Origin: an uncultured Dehalococcoidia bacterium
GTDB lineage: Bacteria > Chloroflexota > Dehalococcoidia > Lucifugimonadales > JADFKI01
Direction: 5' to 3'
DNA: 64,000 nt
NCBI GenBank assembly: GCA_958295865.1
Contig: CATQHF010000004.1
Location: forward strand, 505,506-569,505
How positions within the stretch are numbered: the first letter of the stretch is position 1; each line of letters begins with the position of its first letter. The notes under the pieces were generated by a model that saw nothing but the letters and a program-made list of their open reading frames with translations, did not search any database and was not told where the DNA came from. This document shows positions 1 to 9,447 of the stretch, piece by piece. The translations under genes were made by a program, and so were the position numbers.

Positions 1-1
1 A

Positions 2-211
2 GCGCCGCCGCCCCTGAACAGCAACGGCAAGAAGGCTTCGCCCACGGAGAAGCAGAAGCGAGAGATGCGGCAATGGGCGCACGAGCGGTTCGGGACGCAT
101 GCGGGATACGCGAACCAGTATATGTTTCACCACAAGCGCTGGATGGGGACGGCGCAAGCCCCTCACACTAGCCTTCTCCCTCGGGTAGCGGGGACGGCTG
201 ATGATAGGTGA
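2..211 (+). CDS. C-terminal fragment of an unknown basic protein (5' end outside window)
   Basis: An open frame runs in from the left edge and stops with TGA at 209-211, giving 69 residues. The segment SPTEKQKREMRQWAHERFGT and the following aromatic/His-rich stretch (NQYMFHHKRWMG) look like real protein, more so than the alternative frames. It converges with and overlaps the 3' end of the helicase gene on the opposite strand by about 50 bp. A proline-rich PPPxNSNGK phrase resembles PPPKSNGK in the remnant at 29534-29665, so both may be tails of one lineage-specific family. I do not recognise the family. Confidence 0.35.
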   Translation, partial: APPPLNSNGKKASPTEKQKREMRQWAHERFGTHAGYANQYMFHHKRWMGTAQAPHTSLLPRVAGTADDR

Positions 212-3126
212 TTGCGGATGATGTCGGGCAGTTCATAGCGATTGCAATCGACGCGGCGGGCGGGGGGCAGCGAGCGTATGAACGCCGAACCGTAGCGGCT
301 TGCGGTGATGCGCCTGTCGAGGAGGATGACTGCGCCTCGGTCGGTCTTGGTGCGTATGAGGCGACCGAAGCCCTGCCGCAGACGGAGGATTGCCTGCGGA
401 ACGGCGTACTGCATGAAGGCGTTGTCGTAGAGTTCGGAGCGCGCCTGAAAGACCGGATCGGTGGGCACGTTGAAGGGCAGGCGGGCGACTATGAGGACGC
501 TGAGCGCGTCCCCGGGGAGATCGACGCCTTCCCAGAAGCTCGAGGTGCCGAGCAGCACGGCGCGCGGGTTCTGCATGAAGCGGCGCACGACTTGAGCGGG
601 CGGCCCGTCCGCGCCTTGCTGGAGGACTTCGACGCCGCGCGCCTTTAGGTCGTCGCGGATGCCGTTGGCGGTCTGCCTAAGCGCCGCGTATGAGGTGAAC
701 AGCGCCATTGTGCGCCCGTCGGCGGCGATTGCGGCGTCTTTGACTGCGGCTTCCAGCGCATCCTGATATGCCCATGAGCGCGGCTCCGGCATGTCTCTGG
801 GCAGACACATCACAGCGGCGCTGGGATAATCGAACGGCGAGCCGAGCAGCAGTTCGTCGGCGTCCTCGAAGCCGGTGCGCTCGATGATGTGCGCGAAGCT
901 CCGGTCTGTGCTGAGCGTTGCGCTGGTCATGACCACGCTGCGGGATTGCGAGAACAGCAACTCGTCCAGCTTCTCGGCTACATGCAGGGGCGCGGCGTGC
1001 AGTGAAAGCTCGCGCCGTCGCGCCGACAGCGTGAGCCAGTAGATGGTATTGGCGTCCGGGTCGACGACGAACTCTTTGAGCTGCCGACGCAAGTCTGCGT
1101 TGGTCTGCTCGGCGGCGGCAATGTCGTTCATCAGCGATTCGTAGTCGAGCAGGCCGGCGGCGTCAAGGTCGTCGAGCGCCCGCGTCAGATTCGCAATCTG
1201 CCTGTTGAGTTCGGCGAGCGCTAGGTCGGCGTTCTCCCAGCCAATTTCCAGTTCTGACCAGCTGGGCTGCGCGCGGGTTGCGGCGGTAACGCGAATCTTT
1301 TCCTCGTAGGCGGGGTTGCGCCTGCCATTCGGCACAGCGCCTTCGATGATGTTGTTCAGCATGGCGAAGAGCTGCGCCAGGCTCTGCCGCATGCGTGGCA
1401 GCAGCGCGCCGATTTCGTCGGTGGCACGGCGCACGGCGGCGCGGCGGCTATCGGCGACGTTCGCCGTGCGGAAGGCGGTGTTCGCCTGATTGGGCAGCCC
1501 GCCGTCGCCGCTCATCGATTGCAGGTGTTCCTCAAAACCACCCTGGCTAAGGTCGAAGCCGAGATGGTTTGTGGCTTCCTCTTCCAAGTGGTGCGCTTCG
1601 TCTATGATGAGCACATCGTAGTCGGGAATGAGCGTGCCGCCGGCGGTGGCGTTGGAGAGCAGCAGCGCGTGGTTGACGATGACGAGATGCGAGGCGGCGG
1701 CGCGTTCGCGCGCTGAGCGCAGGAAGCAGACGCTTTCGCCGCGCATGCAGCCTCTCGCATTCTGCGCCGACAGCCGTTCCCAGGGCATGGCGGCTGTCGG
1801 GTGTCCAAGGTTAATCTCGGCGCGGTCGCCGCTCGCGGTGGATTGCAGCCAGACCATCGTCTTGGCAAGCATGCGCGCCTCGCTCTCGCTGGTCGTGTCG
1901 GCGGCGCTCATGGTGTTCCAGCGGCGCAGGCACAGGTAGTTAGCGCGCCCCTTGAGCGGCGTGAAGCGCAGCCCATCGCTGCCGCCCTCGACAGACTCCA
2001 GCGCCTTCACGAGAATGGGCACATCCTTCTTGAGAAGCTGCTCTTGCAGGTTGATGGTGTTGGTAGATATGACGACGCGCTTGCCGTTCGCCAGGGCGTA
2101 GAGCGCGGCGGGCAGCAGATACGCGAGCGACTTGCCGACGCCGGTGCCCGCCTCGACGATGATGCGCTCGCCGCGATTGATGGCGTTTGCCACCGCCTGC
2201 GCCATCTCAACCTGTTCCGAGCGCGACTCGAAGCCGTCTAGGGACTCGGAGAGCGCACCGCCGTCGCTGAGCATGGACGCCACCATATCGGTATCTATAT
2301 GAGTTATGCGCTCGTTCTCGCGCAGCGCGCCGCCCGCATGCAGCCTGCCGCCAATCTGCCGCATGTCCAGCCCGTTGATGCCGATACTTTCCCCACCGTC
2401 CGCGCCGTCCATCCGTCCGATGCGCGGGTTGTCGGTTAGTCCGTCGAGCAGGTATCCGAGCGACCAGTCGGAGCGCTGCGCCAGTCGCTGCATTGCGCCA
2501 AGCGTCATTGAGTCGAGTTCGTGGGCGTCCTTGAGCAGCGTCAGGAACAGCTCCATGTTTGCGGTGGCGTCGTCGAGTGCGCGATGAGGCTTGTCGTGGT
2601 CGAGCCGCAAGCCCCGCGCCATGCTCTCAAGGGCGTAGCTTGGCATGTCGGGGCGCAGCACATAGGCGAGGTCGTAGGTGTCCACAACGGGATTTGTCAA
2701 CTCTATGCCGTTTGCCCGCAGGAAGCCCAAGTCGAAGTCGGCGCTGTGCGCGATGAGCGGCGACGCGCCCAAGAACGCGATGAACGACGCCGCGACGCGC
2801 TCGATTGTGTCGGCGCGGTCGAGGTCGCGCTGCCGTATGCCGGTGAGCGAGGCGATGAAGGGGCTGATGCGACGCTGTGGATTGACGAATGTCTGAAATG
2901 TGTCCAGCGTCCTGCCGCCCTGGAACTTCACCGCGCCAATCTCGATGATGGCGTCCCTGTCGGCGTCCAATCCCGTCGTCTCCAGGTCGAAGGCAACCCA
3001 TACATCATCAGAAGGCGAGGTGTGCTGTGGGAACAAGGCGGAACTCCAGAGTTTCGCGTAGATTTTTTGTACACTAACGGCAAGTGCAACTATATCGATC
3101 CTATCAGAGATTTTGCCAAACCGCAC
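163..3126 (-). CDS. dinG: DnaQ-like 3'-5' exonuclease fused to DinG/XPD-family helicase
   Basis: A 987-residue two-domain protein. Residues about 40-200 form a DEDDh exonuclease with all motifs visible: FDLETTG, HSADFDLGFL and the H..D of HRALDDA. From about residue 290 there is an SF2 DinG/XPD-type helicase: Walker A GTGVGKS, the DEAHH box, and a C-terminal QGFGRLIRT motif VI. Three cysteines (YLC, then C-x5-C) sit between Walker A and DEAH, where iron-sulfur helicases place their cluster, but a fourth is not obvious. Exonuclease-DinG fusions are common in Firmicutes and Chloroflexi and are thought to act in DNA repair. The first ATG gives a tail of about 38 residues before the exonuclease, so the true start could lie further in. 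Confidence 0.9.
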   Translation of the reverse strand: MRFGKISDRIDIVALAVSVQKIYAKLWSSALFPQHTSPSDDVWVAFDLETTGLDADRDAIIEIGAVKFQGGRTLDTFQTFVNPQRRISPFIASLTGIRQRDLDRADTIERVAASFIAFLGASPLIAHSADFDLGFLRANGIELTNPVVDTYDLAYVLRPDMPSYALESMARGLRLDHDKPHRALDDATANMELFLTLLKDAHELDSMTLGAMQRLAQRSDWSLGYLLDGLTDNPRIGRMDGADGGESIGINGLDMRQIGGRLHAGGALRENERITHIDTDMVASMLSDGGALSESLDGFESRSEQVEMAQAVANAINRGERIIVEAGTGVGKSLAYLLPAALYALANGKRVVISTNTINLQEQLLKKDVPILVKALESVEGGSDGLRFTPLKGRANYLCLRRWNTMSAADTTSESEARMLAKTMVWLQSTASGDRAEINLGHPTAAMPWERLSAQNARGCMRGESVCFLRSARERAAASHLVIVNHALLLSNATAGGTLIPDYDVLIIDEAHHLEEEATNHLGFDLSQGGFEEHLQSMSGDGGLPNQANTAFRTANVADSRRAAVRRATDEIGALLPRMRQSLAQLFAMLNNIIEGAVPNGRRNPAYEEKIRVTAATRAQPSWSELEIGWENADLALAELNRQIANLTRALDDLDAAGLLDYESLMNDIAAAEQTNADLRRQLKEFVVDPDANTIYWLTLSARRRELSLHAAPLHVAEKLDELLFSQSRSVVMTSATLSTDRSFAHIIERTGFEDADELLLGSPFDYPSAAVMCLPRDMPEPRSWAYQDALEAAVKDAAIAADGRTMALFTSYAALRQTANGIRDDLKARGVEVLQQGADGPPAQVVRRFMQNPRAVLLGTSSFWEGVDLPGDALSVLIVARLPFNVPTDPVFQARSELYDNAFMQYAVPQAILRLRQGFGRLIRTKTDRGAVILLDRRITASRYGSAFIRSLPPARRVDCNRYELPDIIRNHLSSAVPATRGRRLV

Positions 3127-3200
3127 TGATATTCTAGCGTTCGTTTTGGGTATTTTTGCGTCTTACCATTTGCAATCGCTTGCGTCTTGCACAAAGAAAG

Positions 3201-3228
3201 AGCGGGCAAGATGAGTGTCCTGCCCGCT
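3201..3228 (-). terminator. intrinsic terminator of the protease operon
   Basis: AGCGGGCA and TGCCCGCT pair around a partly paired loop. On the minus strand the stem is followed by CTTTCTTT. It lies about 40 bp beyond the stop of the last minus-strand gene of the protease pair. Confidence 0.6.
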
Positions 3229-3265
3229 GTGAGTGTACCGTTGCTTATGGTTTGATTGCGCCGGA

Positions 3266-3454
3266 TTAGACGCTACGCCTGTTAGTTCGTATGGAGGTAC
3301 GGCGCGACATTGAGGGGCGTCCGTACTTGATACGGTTTTTACGCATGGCGTCCATTGCGTTTTGGGCAGCGCGGCGGGATTCGTTGAGGTCTATCCTTGG
3401 ACGCGACTTTGTTATGCTTGTTCCCTCCGATGCCTTACCCTTCCGTTTCGTTAC
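3266..3454 (-). CDS. small basic protein coupled to the SDH-type protease
   Basis: A 62-residue, strongly basic peptide (many K/R, starting MVTKRKGKASEG). Its ATG lies inside the last codons of the upstream protease gene, a 20-bp overlap, with AGGAGG directly before the ATG (tight spacing). The frame stays open upstream to 3562, but that part overlaps the protease and is probably not coding. The arginine/lysine-rich C-terminus could bind nucleic acid or act as a partner of the protease. No family is recognised. The overlap implies translational coupling. Confidence 0.5.
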   Translation of the reverse strand, partial: VTKRKGKASEGTSITKSRPRIDLNESRRAAQNAMDAMRKNRIKYGRPSMSRRTSIRTNRRSV

Positions 3455-4376
3455 CATCCTCCTCACTCTCCCTTTCTTCTGCTGTTGGTATTTTGTAATC
3501 TGGGGCGTTTCGTCTATTATTGGGTGTGTCAGGGAAGCCAACCAGAGGATATGAATCTTCACTATCCAAGATTCGCTTACTGATTTCCTCGGATCCGAAA
3601 CTCAAGGGTTTGGCATTCAACCCTATCTCTTGAGCTTCTTCCAAATCAATCACAAATCCGTGAGAAGGATATTCCCAGACTAACCTGCGAACTATCTGCT
3701 GTACTTTGTCCGCATCTTCATTTTTGTAACTCCAGCGTGTCATCACACGAACTGCGTATTCCTCAATTTCGGCTAGATACCGCCTAGATTCGCCTAATTC
3801 GTGCAAGTCAACATTCTGGTATAGAGATGACACGATGGCAGCAAATAGAGGTTCTGTATGTTTGAGCGCGATAGGAACATCCAGATGAGTTCGTACTAAC
3901 AATAATTTGACAATTGTGTCGAAAGCTTCCAACGAATGATCAAGTAGCTGCTCTAATCCCTTGAAAGTTTCTAGCGCAGAAACTTGTCTAACACTTCCTG
4001 TTCTATCTAGCACCTGTGGGTCAAGAGGTCCCAATTCACCTTCGGTACCCATATAGACTGTATCGGCGCCAAGACAGAAAAATGTTGCGGCGCTTTTCGC
4101 TTGGCGTGGCACCAGAACCTCAATGTCATCCACATATCGACGCAGAGCCAAAATCATTTTGTAAGTAGCAGTTGCGGAACCTCCCGGCGAGTTCAAGATA
4201 ACCGACAACTGCTTATATTTGCCGAATATCGGAGCTGTGATGATTCCAAACTCTGTGTGGAAATCGTCCATCGGCCCGTTGAGAAGGAGCACAGGCCGTT
4301 GACGCTCATTAGCGAGCGTTTCCACTTCCTCAAAAATGTTTTTAGGTTCTGGATTATCTGGTTGTTCTGAGTTCAT
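3435..4376 (-). CDS. SDH-family (ClpP/SppA-fold) cytosolic serine protease
   Basis: A 313-residue protein with a crotonase-fold serine protease core. NSPGGSA (residues 62-68) matches the oxyanion-hole loop, AKSAAT (Ser95) the nucleophile, and the LGPLDPQ phrase (115-121) is typical of the SDH protease family (serine dehydrogenase proteinase, Pfam SDH_protease). No signal peptide or membrane segment is visible, so it is probably cytosolic, unlike SppA. The C-terminus is acidic and disordered. A small basic gene overlaps its 3' end on the same strand. Local GC is lower than in neighbouring genes, which could mean acquisition. The substrate is unknown. Confidence 0.8.
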   Translation of the reverse strand: MNSEQPDNPEPKNIFEEVETLANERQRPVLLLNGPMDDFHTEFGIITAPIFGKYKQLSVILNSPGGSATATYKMILALRRYVDDIEVLVPRQAKSAATFFCLGADTVYMGTEGELGPLDPQVLDRTGSVRQVSALETFKGLEQLLDHSLEAFDTIVKLLLVRTHLDVPIALKHTEPLFAAIVSSLYQNVDLHELGESRRYLAEIEEYAVRVMTRWSYKNEDADKVQQIVRRLVWEYPSHGFVIDLEEAQEIGLNAKPLSFGSEEISKRILDSEDSYPLVGFPDTPNNRRNAPDYKIPTAEERESEEDGNETEG

Positions 4377-4521
4377 CGGAACTGCATTGTATCATAATAT
4401 GAGGAACGGATATGAACGGTGCGTTGCAGTAGTTGGCAAGGTTTATGAATAGCGACTACAATTGCCTTGCCAACTGGCGAGCGGAAATGACGCATGAGAA
4501 CAAAAACTTTCGGAGGATTGA

Positions 4522-6222
4522 ATGACTACATCGGGTTCGGATATGGTTAGCGGGAGCGAGCTGATTGGCAGGGCGCTTGCGCTTGAGGGCGTGAAGAATG
4601 TGTTCACGATTGCGGGCGACCATGTGCTGCCCGCGCTGGACACGATGGCGGATATGGGCTTTCGGTTCGTGGACACGCGACACGAGCAAGCGGCGGCGCA
4701 CATGGCGGACGCATGGGGGCGCATCACGGGCGAGCCGGGCGTGGCTATGTACACGACTCCGGGCTTCTCCAACGCCATACCCGCGCTGGCGAACGCGATG
4801 CACTCCGAAAGCCCGCTGCTGTCCATAAGCGGCTCCGCTGAACTGAGCGAGCTGGGCAGAGGCGCGATGCAGGAAATTGATCAGGTGGGCATGGCGCGCC
4901 CGATTACAAAGGGCGCGTGGATGGTTACTGACACGCGGCGCATCCCGGATATGATCGCTCACGCGCTCCGCGTGGCGTACAGCGGGCGGCGCGGTCCTGT
5001 GCATCTGACGATTCCGGTGGACATCCAGCAGCAGCGCGTGCGCGAGGATGAGGTGGCGTTCTACGCGCCAAGCGAGTATCGCGGCATCGGAGCGTCGCAG
5101 GCATCGAAGGATGACATCACGCGGGCGGTGGCGATTCTGCGCGATGCCGAGCGCCCGCTCATCGTCGCGGGCAGCGCGGCGGCATACTCGCGCTCCGGCG
5201 AGGCGCTGCGCGAGTTCATCGAAACCACGCGGCTGCCGCTGCTCACCGAGGGCGACGCGCGCGGCATCGTATCGGATGAGCATCCGTACTGCATGGGGTT
5301 CTTCGACCAGGGGCTGAGCCAAGCGGCGCGCAAGATTCGGCAGGCGGATGTCGTTCTGATGCTCGGACGCAAGCAAGACTTGATTATCGGATACGCGATG
5401 TCGCCCACGATTGGCGCGGATGCCGCCATCATCCAGGTTGACCCGTCGGCAGCGGAGATTGGGCGCAATCGCGGCGTCGCGGTGGGAATCGCCGGCGATG
5501 TGGATGCGACGCTGCGGCAGCTCACGGCAGAGGCGGCAAAGCATTCGTGGGCCGAACTGGACTGGATTGGGGAGCTGCGCGCCGAGCGCACAGAGTGGCG
5601 CGAGCATCTGGAGGCGCTCGCAGCGCCGGAAGCGCCGATGCATGCGATGTATGTGCATCGCGCCGTGATGCAGACGCTCACGCCCGACGACTATCTCGTA
5701 TTCGACGGCGGCGACTACTGCCACTTCGGGCGGGCGTACCTGCCGGCGCGCATGCCGAAGAGCTGGCTTTATGTGTCGCCGTCGGGGATGCTGGGACACA
5801 CGATACCGACCGCGCTTGCGGCAAAGCTCGCGCACCCGGACAGGCGCGTAATCGCGTTCAGCGGCGACGGCGCGTTCGGCTTCAACGGCATGGAGTTCGA
5901 CACCGCGGTCAGGCATCATCTGCCGATTGTGTGCGTGATGGGCAACGATTCGGCGTGGGGCATCGACCGTCAGATTCAGCTCGGCGTGTACGGCAAGCCG
6001 GTTGCGACCGACCTGCTGCCCACGCGCTACGACCAGGTGGTGCGCGGTCTTGGCGGGCATGGTGAGGTGGTGGAGAACCCTGAGGAGTTGCAGCCCGCGC
6101 TGGAACGCTGCCTGAAGCTGGAGCGCCCCGCGCTCATCAATGTGCAAGTGCAGCGCGCCGTCAGCCCGCGCGGACAAGCCGCCATCAACCGCTGGAAGAG
6201 CCACACGCTGGAGGCGTTTTAG
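4522..6222 (+). CDS. thiamine diphosphate-dependent enzyme (acetolactate synthase-like)
   Basis: A 566-residue protein with the three-domain ThDP enzyme layout. Glu55 in RHEQAA matches the cofactor-activating glutamate of the PYR domain. GDG at 448-450 begins the Mg/ThDP-binding motif, which ends at N-D-S-A-W-G near residue 475. A central DHAP-synthase-like domain lies between them. The family includes acetolactate synthase, benzoylformate decarboxylase and oxalyl-CoA decarboxylase. The sequence does not let me choose a substrate. No small regulatory subunit (ilvN) is adjacent, so a catabolic lyase is more likely than branched-chain amino acid synthesis. GGAGGA sits 7 bp before the ATG. Confidence 0.8.
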   Translation: MTTSGSDMVSGSELIGRALALEGVKNVFTIAGDHVLPALDTMADMGFRFVDTRHEQAAAHMADAWGRITGEPGVAMYTTPGFSNAIPALANAMHSESPLLSISGSAELSELGRGAMQEIDQVGMARPITKGAWMVTDTRRIPDMIAHALRVAYSGRRGPVHLTIPVDIQQQRVREDEVAFYAPSEYRGIGASQASKDDITRAVAILRDAERPLIVAGSAAAYSRSGEALREFIETTRLPLLTEGDARGIVSDEHPYCMGFFDQGLSQAARKIRQADVVLMLGRKQDLIIGYAMSPTIGADAAIIQVDPSAAEIGRNRGVAVGIAGDVDATLRQLTAEAAKHSWAELDWIGELRAERTEWREHLEALAAPEAPMHAMYVHRAVMQTLTPDDYLVFDGGDYCHFGRAYLPARMPKSWLYVSPSGMLGHTIPTALAAKLAHPDRRVIAFSGDGAFGFNGMEFDTAVRHHLPIVCVMGNDSAWGIDRQIQLGVYGKPVATDLLPTRYDQVVRGLGGHGEVVENPEELQPALERCLKLERPALINVQVQRAVSPRGQAAINRWKSHTLEAF

Positions 6223-6354
6223 GGGTAGTCTGCCAGTTAGTCAGCGTGTCAGTCGGTCAGTGGGGGGCGGTCATCAAGGCCGCCCTCGGTTTTGTGCAAT
6301 TAGCAAGTGCGGATGTGCTACCATTGGGGCTACTATTCGCAGAGGGGATTCGTC

Positions 6355-7851
6355 ATGGCTAACGCCTGCAATGTGCCGAGCCGCACCATATTCACGGGCG
6401 ACAACTTGGACATCCTGCGGGGCATCAACTCAGAGTGCGTCGACCTCATCTATCTGGACCCGCCGTTCAACTCCAATCGCACATACGCCGCGCCGCTGGA
6501 CAGTGAGGCGCGGGGCGCGGAGTTCGATGATGTGTGGACGCTAGACGATATGAAGGAAGAGTGGCTGGATGAGATTGAGATTCGAATGCCCGCGCTGTTT
6601 CACCTCATCAATGGGGCGAAGCTGGCGCACGGCGAGAGCATGGCAGGCTATCTGACTTTCATGAGCGTGCGCCTGCTGGAGTTGCATCGCGTCCTAAAAT
6701 CGACGGGCAGCATATACTTGCACTGCGACGACACGGCAGCGCATTATCTGAAAAGTATAATGGATGCGCTGTTTGGATGGCGGAATTACAGGGCAGGAAT
6801 CATTTGGAAGCGGACTTCGGCACACAATGATTCTCGCAGATTCGGACGAGTCCAAGATTACATCCTGTTTTACAGTCGCCGCGGCATGATAAATGCCGAC
6901 GACATTCGCATTCCGCTCGACCCTGAGTATGTAGAACAGTTCTACCGATATGAGGATGCGCGCGGTGTATATCGCCTTAGCGACCTCACTGCTCCGAGGA
7001 TAGGTACAGGTGAGACAGGTCGGCTTTGGCGGGGGCATGATCCGAATAAGAGTGGCAGGCAGTGGAATGCCCCTCTGAGAGGTCACTACGCCGCCTGGAT
7101 TGAAGAGAACTTTATTCCAGGATACAGAGAAATCGTAAGTCCGCTTGCTCGACTAGACGCCTTGGACGATGTTGAGTTGATATATCATCCACCTAATAAC
7201 GGCATGCCCGCCCTTAAGCGTTACTTAGAAAGCAACCCGGGGCAAGTTCCAACCGCTCTATGGATTGATATTTCACCTGTGGGTCCACATGCAAGAGAGC
7301 GAACAGGATGGAAGACGCAAAAGCCGCTCGCGCTGTTAGAGCGCATCATTGCGGCATCCTCCAACCCCGGCGACCTTGTGCTCGACCCGTTCTGCGGCTG
7401 CGCCACCGCTTGCATTGCCGCCGAGAAGTTAGGGCGTCAATGGATTGGGATTGATATACTCCCACAGGCGGCGGAGGTTCTACGGGACAGGGCAAGGCGC
7501 GAATTGCAGATACCGCTGGATGACGGCGACGGCAGCGGTTGGGAGGACTGGACGCCCTTCATACTAACTGAGCCAACGCGGAGAACCGACCTTACTCTCC
7601 TCCATCCGCTTGACATCAAGTCTGAAAAAGACCTTTTGTACAGAAGTCAGATGGGCAGGTGCATCGGCTGCGAGTATGAATTGCCCTTGCATGTGCTGAC
7701 GATAGACCACATCGTCCCGCGTTCGAGGGGCGGTTTGGACGCCGTGGGCAACCTGCAACTGCTCTGTCATACTTGTAACGCCATCAAGGGCAACCGCACG
7801 ATGGAGTATCTAAGAACAGAGTTGCGAAGAAGAGAAATACTGACCGACTGA
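6355..7851 (+). CDS. beta-class DNA methyltransferase fused to HNH nuclease (copy 1)
   Basis: A 498-residue protein. DPPF (35-38) is the catalytic motif IV of N6-adenine/N4-cytosine methyltransferases. DPFCGC (344-349) followed by [14 protein letters not shown] is the AdoMet-binding motif I. Motif IV preceding motif I indicates the beta class, with residues about 126-318 between them as the target-recognition region. A C-terminal HNH domain has CxxC pairs at 436/439 and 471/474 and [10 protein letters not shown] at 451-460. One polypeptide may therefore modify and cut DNA, or the HNH may serve another role. I chose ATG 6355 (AGAGGGG before it), which both copies share, over an upstream GTG at 6307. 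No separate restriction gene is adjacent. Confidence 0.85.
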   Translation: MANACNVPSRTIFTGDNLDILRGINSECVDLIYLDPPFNSNRTYAAPLDSEARGAEFDDVWTLDDMKEEWLDEIEIRMPALFHLINGAKLAHGESMAGYLTFMSVRLLELHRVLKSTGSIYLHCDDTAAHYLKSIMDALFGWRNYRAGIIWKRTSAHNDSRRFGRVQDYILFYSRRGMINADDIRIPLDPEYVEQFYRYEDARGVYRLSDLTAPRIGTGETGRLWRGHDPNKSGRQWNAPLRGHYAAWIEENFIPGYREIVSPLARLDALDDVELIYHPPNNGMPALKRYLESNPGQVPTALWIDISPVGPHARERTGWKTQKPLALLERIIAASSNPGDLVLDPFCGCATACIAAEKLGRQWIGIDILPQAAEVLRDRARRELQIPLDDGDGSGWEDWTPFILTEPTRRTDLTLLHPLDIKSEKDLLYRSQMGRCIGCEYELPLHVLTIDHIVPRSRGGLDAVGNLQLLCHTCNAIKGNRTMEYLRTELRRREILTD

Positions 7852-7867
7852 TGAATGACACACTGAT

Positions 7868-7911
7868 GAACTCTGATATACGGCTTAGCGTGGTTGACCA
7901 GTCGCCTGTGC
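7868..7911 (+). pseudogene. 44-bp remnant of the LLM oxidoreductase 5' end
   Basis: The bases are identical to the start of the intact LLM gene at 9448, encoding [14 protein letters not shown], then switch abruptly at TGTGC into the duplicated methyltransferase leader. This dates the duplication to after the LLM gene was already downstream. The frame reaches a stop shortly after the junction. Confidence 0.85.
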
Positions 7912-7947
7912 TACCATTGGGGCTACTATTCGCAGAGGGGATTCGTC

Positions 7948-9432
7948 ATGGCTAACGCCTGCAATGTGCCGAGCCGCACCATATTCACGGGTGACAACTT
8001 GGACATTCTGCGGGGCATCAACTCAGAGTGCGTCGACCTCATCTATCTCGACCCGCCGTTCAACTCCAATCGCACATACGCCGCGCCGCTGGACAGTGAG
8101 GCGCGGGGCGCGGAGTTTGATGATGTGTGGACGCTGGATGACATGAAGGAAGAGTGGCTGGATGAGATTGAGCTTCGTATGCCCGCGCTGTTTCACCTCA
8201 TCAATGGAGCAAAACTGGCGCACGGCGAGAGCATGGCAGGCTATCTGACTTTCATGAGCGTGCGCCTGCTGGAGTTGCATCGCGTCCTGAAATCGACGGG
8301 CAGCATATACTTGCACTGCGACCCGACTGCCTCACACTATCTTAAAACCATCATGGACGCTCTGTTCGGAGACAATAACTTTCAGAACGAGATTACATGG
8401 AAAAGGACGGGTTCGCATGGAGGCGCTAGAAGGTGGGGTCCAATCCACGATGTGATATTGTTCTATACGGGTCCGAGCAGGCATCGGTGGAATAGAACTT
8501 TTCAGGAATACTCACCCGAATACTTGGAAACCTATTACAGATATGAAGATGAGCGGGGCAGGTATCAACTGGTGTCGCTTACAGGCGCGGGAACGACTAT
8601 GGGTCATTCGGGAAGGGAGTGGCGCGGGATAAATCCGACCGATGTTGGAAGACATTGGGCGGTTCCTCAAAAAGCGCTCCAAAATGCGTATTCTGACAGA
8701 ACGGATTTGGACGATCTGACTACACAAGAAAAACTTGACCTTCTTGACGAAGCAGGACTGATTTACTGGCCCTCACAAGGCAGAGTGCCTAGGCAAAAGC
8801 GATATGAAGACGAAGGTGAAGGCGTACCCATCCAGGACATCATCACGGACATTTCGCCTGTGGGCGCGCACGCGGGTGAACGGACGGAGTGGAAGACGCA
8901 AAAGCCGCTCGCGCTGTTAGAGCGCATCGTCGCGGCATCCTCCAACCCCGGCGACCTTGTGCTCGACCCGTTCTGCGGCTGCGCCACCGCTTGCATTGCC
9001 GCCGAGAAATTAGGGCGTCAATGGATTGGGATTGATATACTCCCACAGGCGGCGGAGGTTCTACGGGACAGGGCAAGGCGCGAATTGCAGATACCGCTGG
9101 ATGACGGCGACGGCAGCGGCTGGGAGGACTGGACGCCCTTTATACTAACTGAGCCAACGCGGAGAACCGACCTTACTCTCCTACATCCGCTTGACATCAA
9201 GTCTGAAAAAGACCTTTTGTACAGAAGTCAGATGGGCAGGTGCATCGGCTGCGAGTATGAATTGCCTTTGCATGTGCTAACGATAGACCACATCGTCCCG
9301 CGTTCGAGGGGCGGTTTGGACGCCGTGGGCAACCTGCAACTGCTCTGTCATACCTGCAACGCCATCAAGGGCAACCGCACGATGGAGTATCTTAGGACAG
9401 AGTTGCGAAGAAGAGAAATACTGACAGACTGA
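7948..9432 (+). CDS. beta-class DNA methyltransferase fused to HNH nuclease (copy 2)
   Basis: A 494-residue tandem paralogue. The N-terminal part (to HCD, residue 125), motif I and the whole HNH domain are almost identical to copy 1, with mostly silent differences. Residues about 126-314 are divergent (for example [14 protein letters not shown] against [14 protein letters not shown]) and four residues shorter. All catalytic motifs (DPPF, DPFCGC, Cxx[11 protein letters not shown]/CxxC) are intact, so both copies are predicted active but with different DNA targets. ATG 7948 has the same AGAGGGG ribosome-binding site as copy 1. The downstream LLM gene starts 15 bp after the stop. Confidence 0.85.
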   Translation: MANACNVPSRTIFTGDNLDILRGINSECVDLIYLDPPFNSNRTYAAPLDSEARGAEFDDVWTLDDMKEEWLDEIELRMPALFHLINGAKLAHGESMAGYLTFMSVRLLELHRVLKSTGSIYLHCDPTASHYLKTIMDALFGDNNFQNEITWKRTGSHGGARRWGPIHDVILFYTGPSRHRWNRTFQEYSPEYLETYYRYEDERGRYQLVSLTGAGTTMGHSGREWRGINPTDVGRHWAVPQKALQNAYSDRTDLDDLTTQEKLDLLDEAGLIYWPSQGRVPRQKRYEDEGEGVPIQDIITDISPVGAHAGERTEWKTQKPLALLERIVAASSNPGDLVLDPFCGCATACIAAEKLGRQWIGIDILPQAAEVLRDRARRELQIPLDDGDGSGWEDWTPFILTEPTRRTDLTLLHPLDIKSEKDLLYRSQMGRCIGCEYELPLHVLTIDHIVPRSRGGLDAVGNLQLLCHTCNAIKGNRTMEYLRTELRRREILTD

Positions 9433-9447
9433 CGGATTGACACACTT

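Noticed and set aside
4456-6204. 582-codon open frame antisense to the ThDP enzyme gene
   Set aside because: Long antisense frames are expected in high-GC genes. It is rich in Arg/His with no domain and fully shadowed by a clear enzyme gene.
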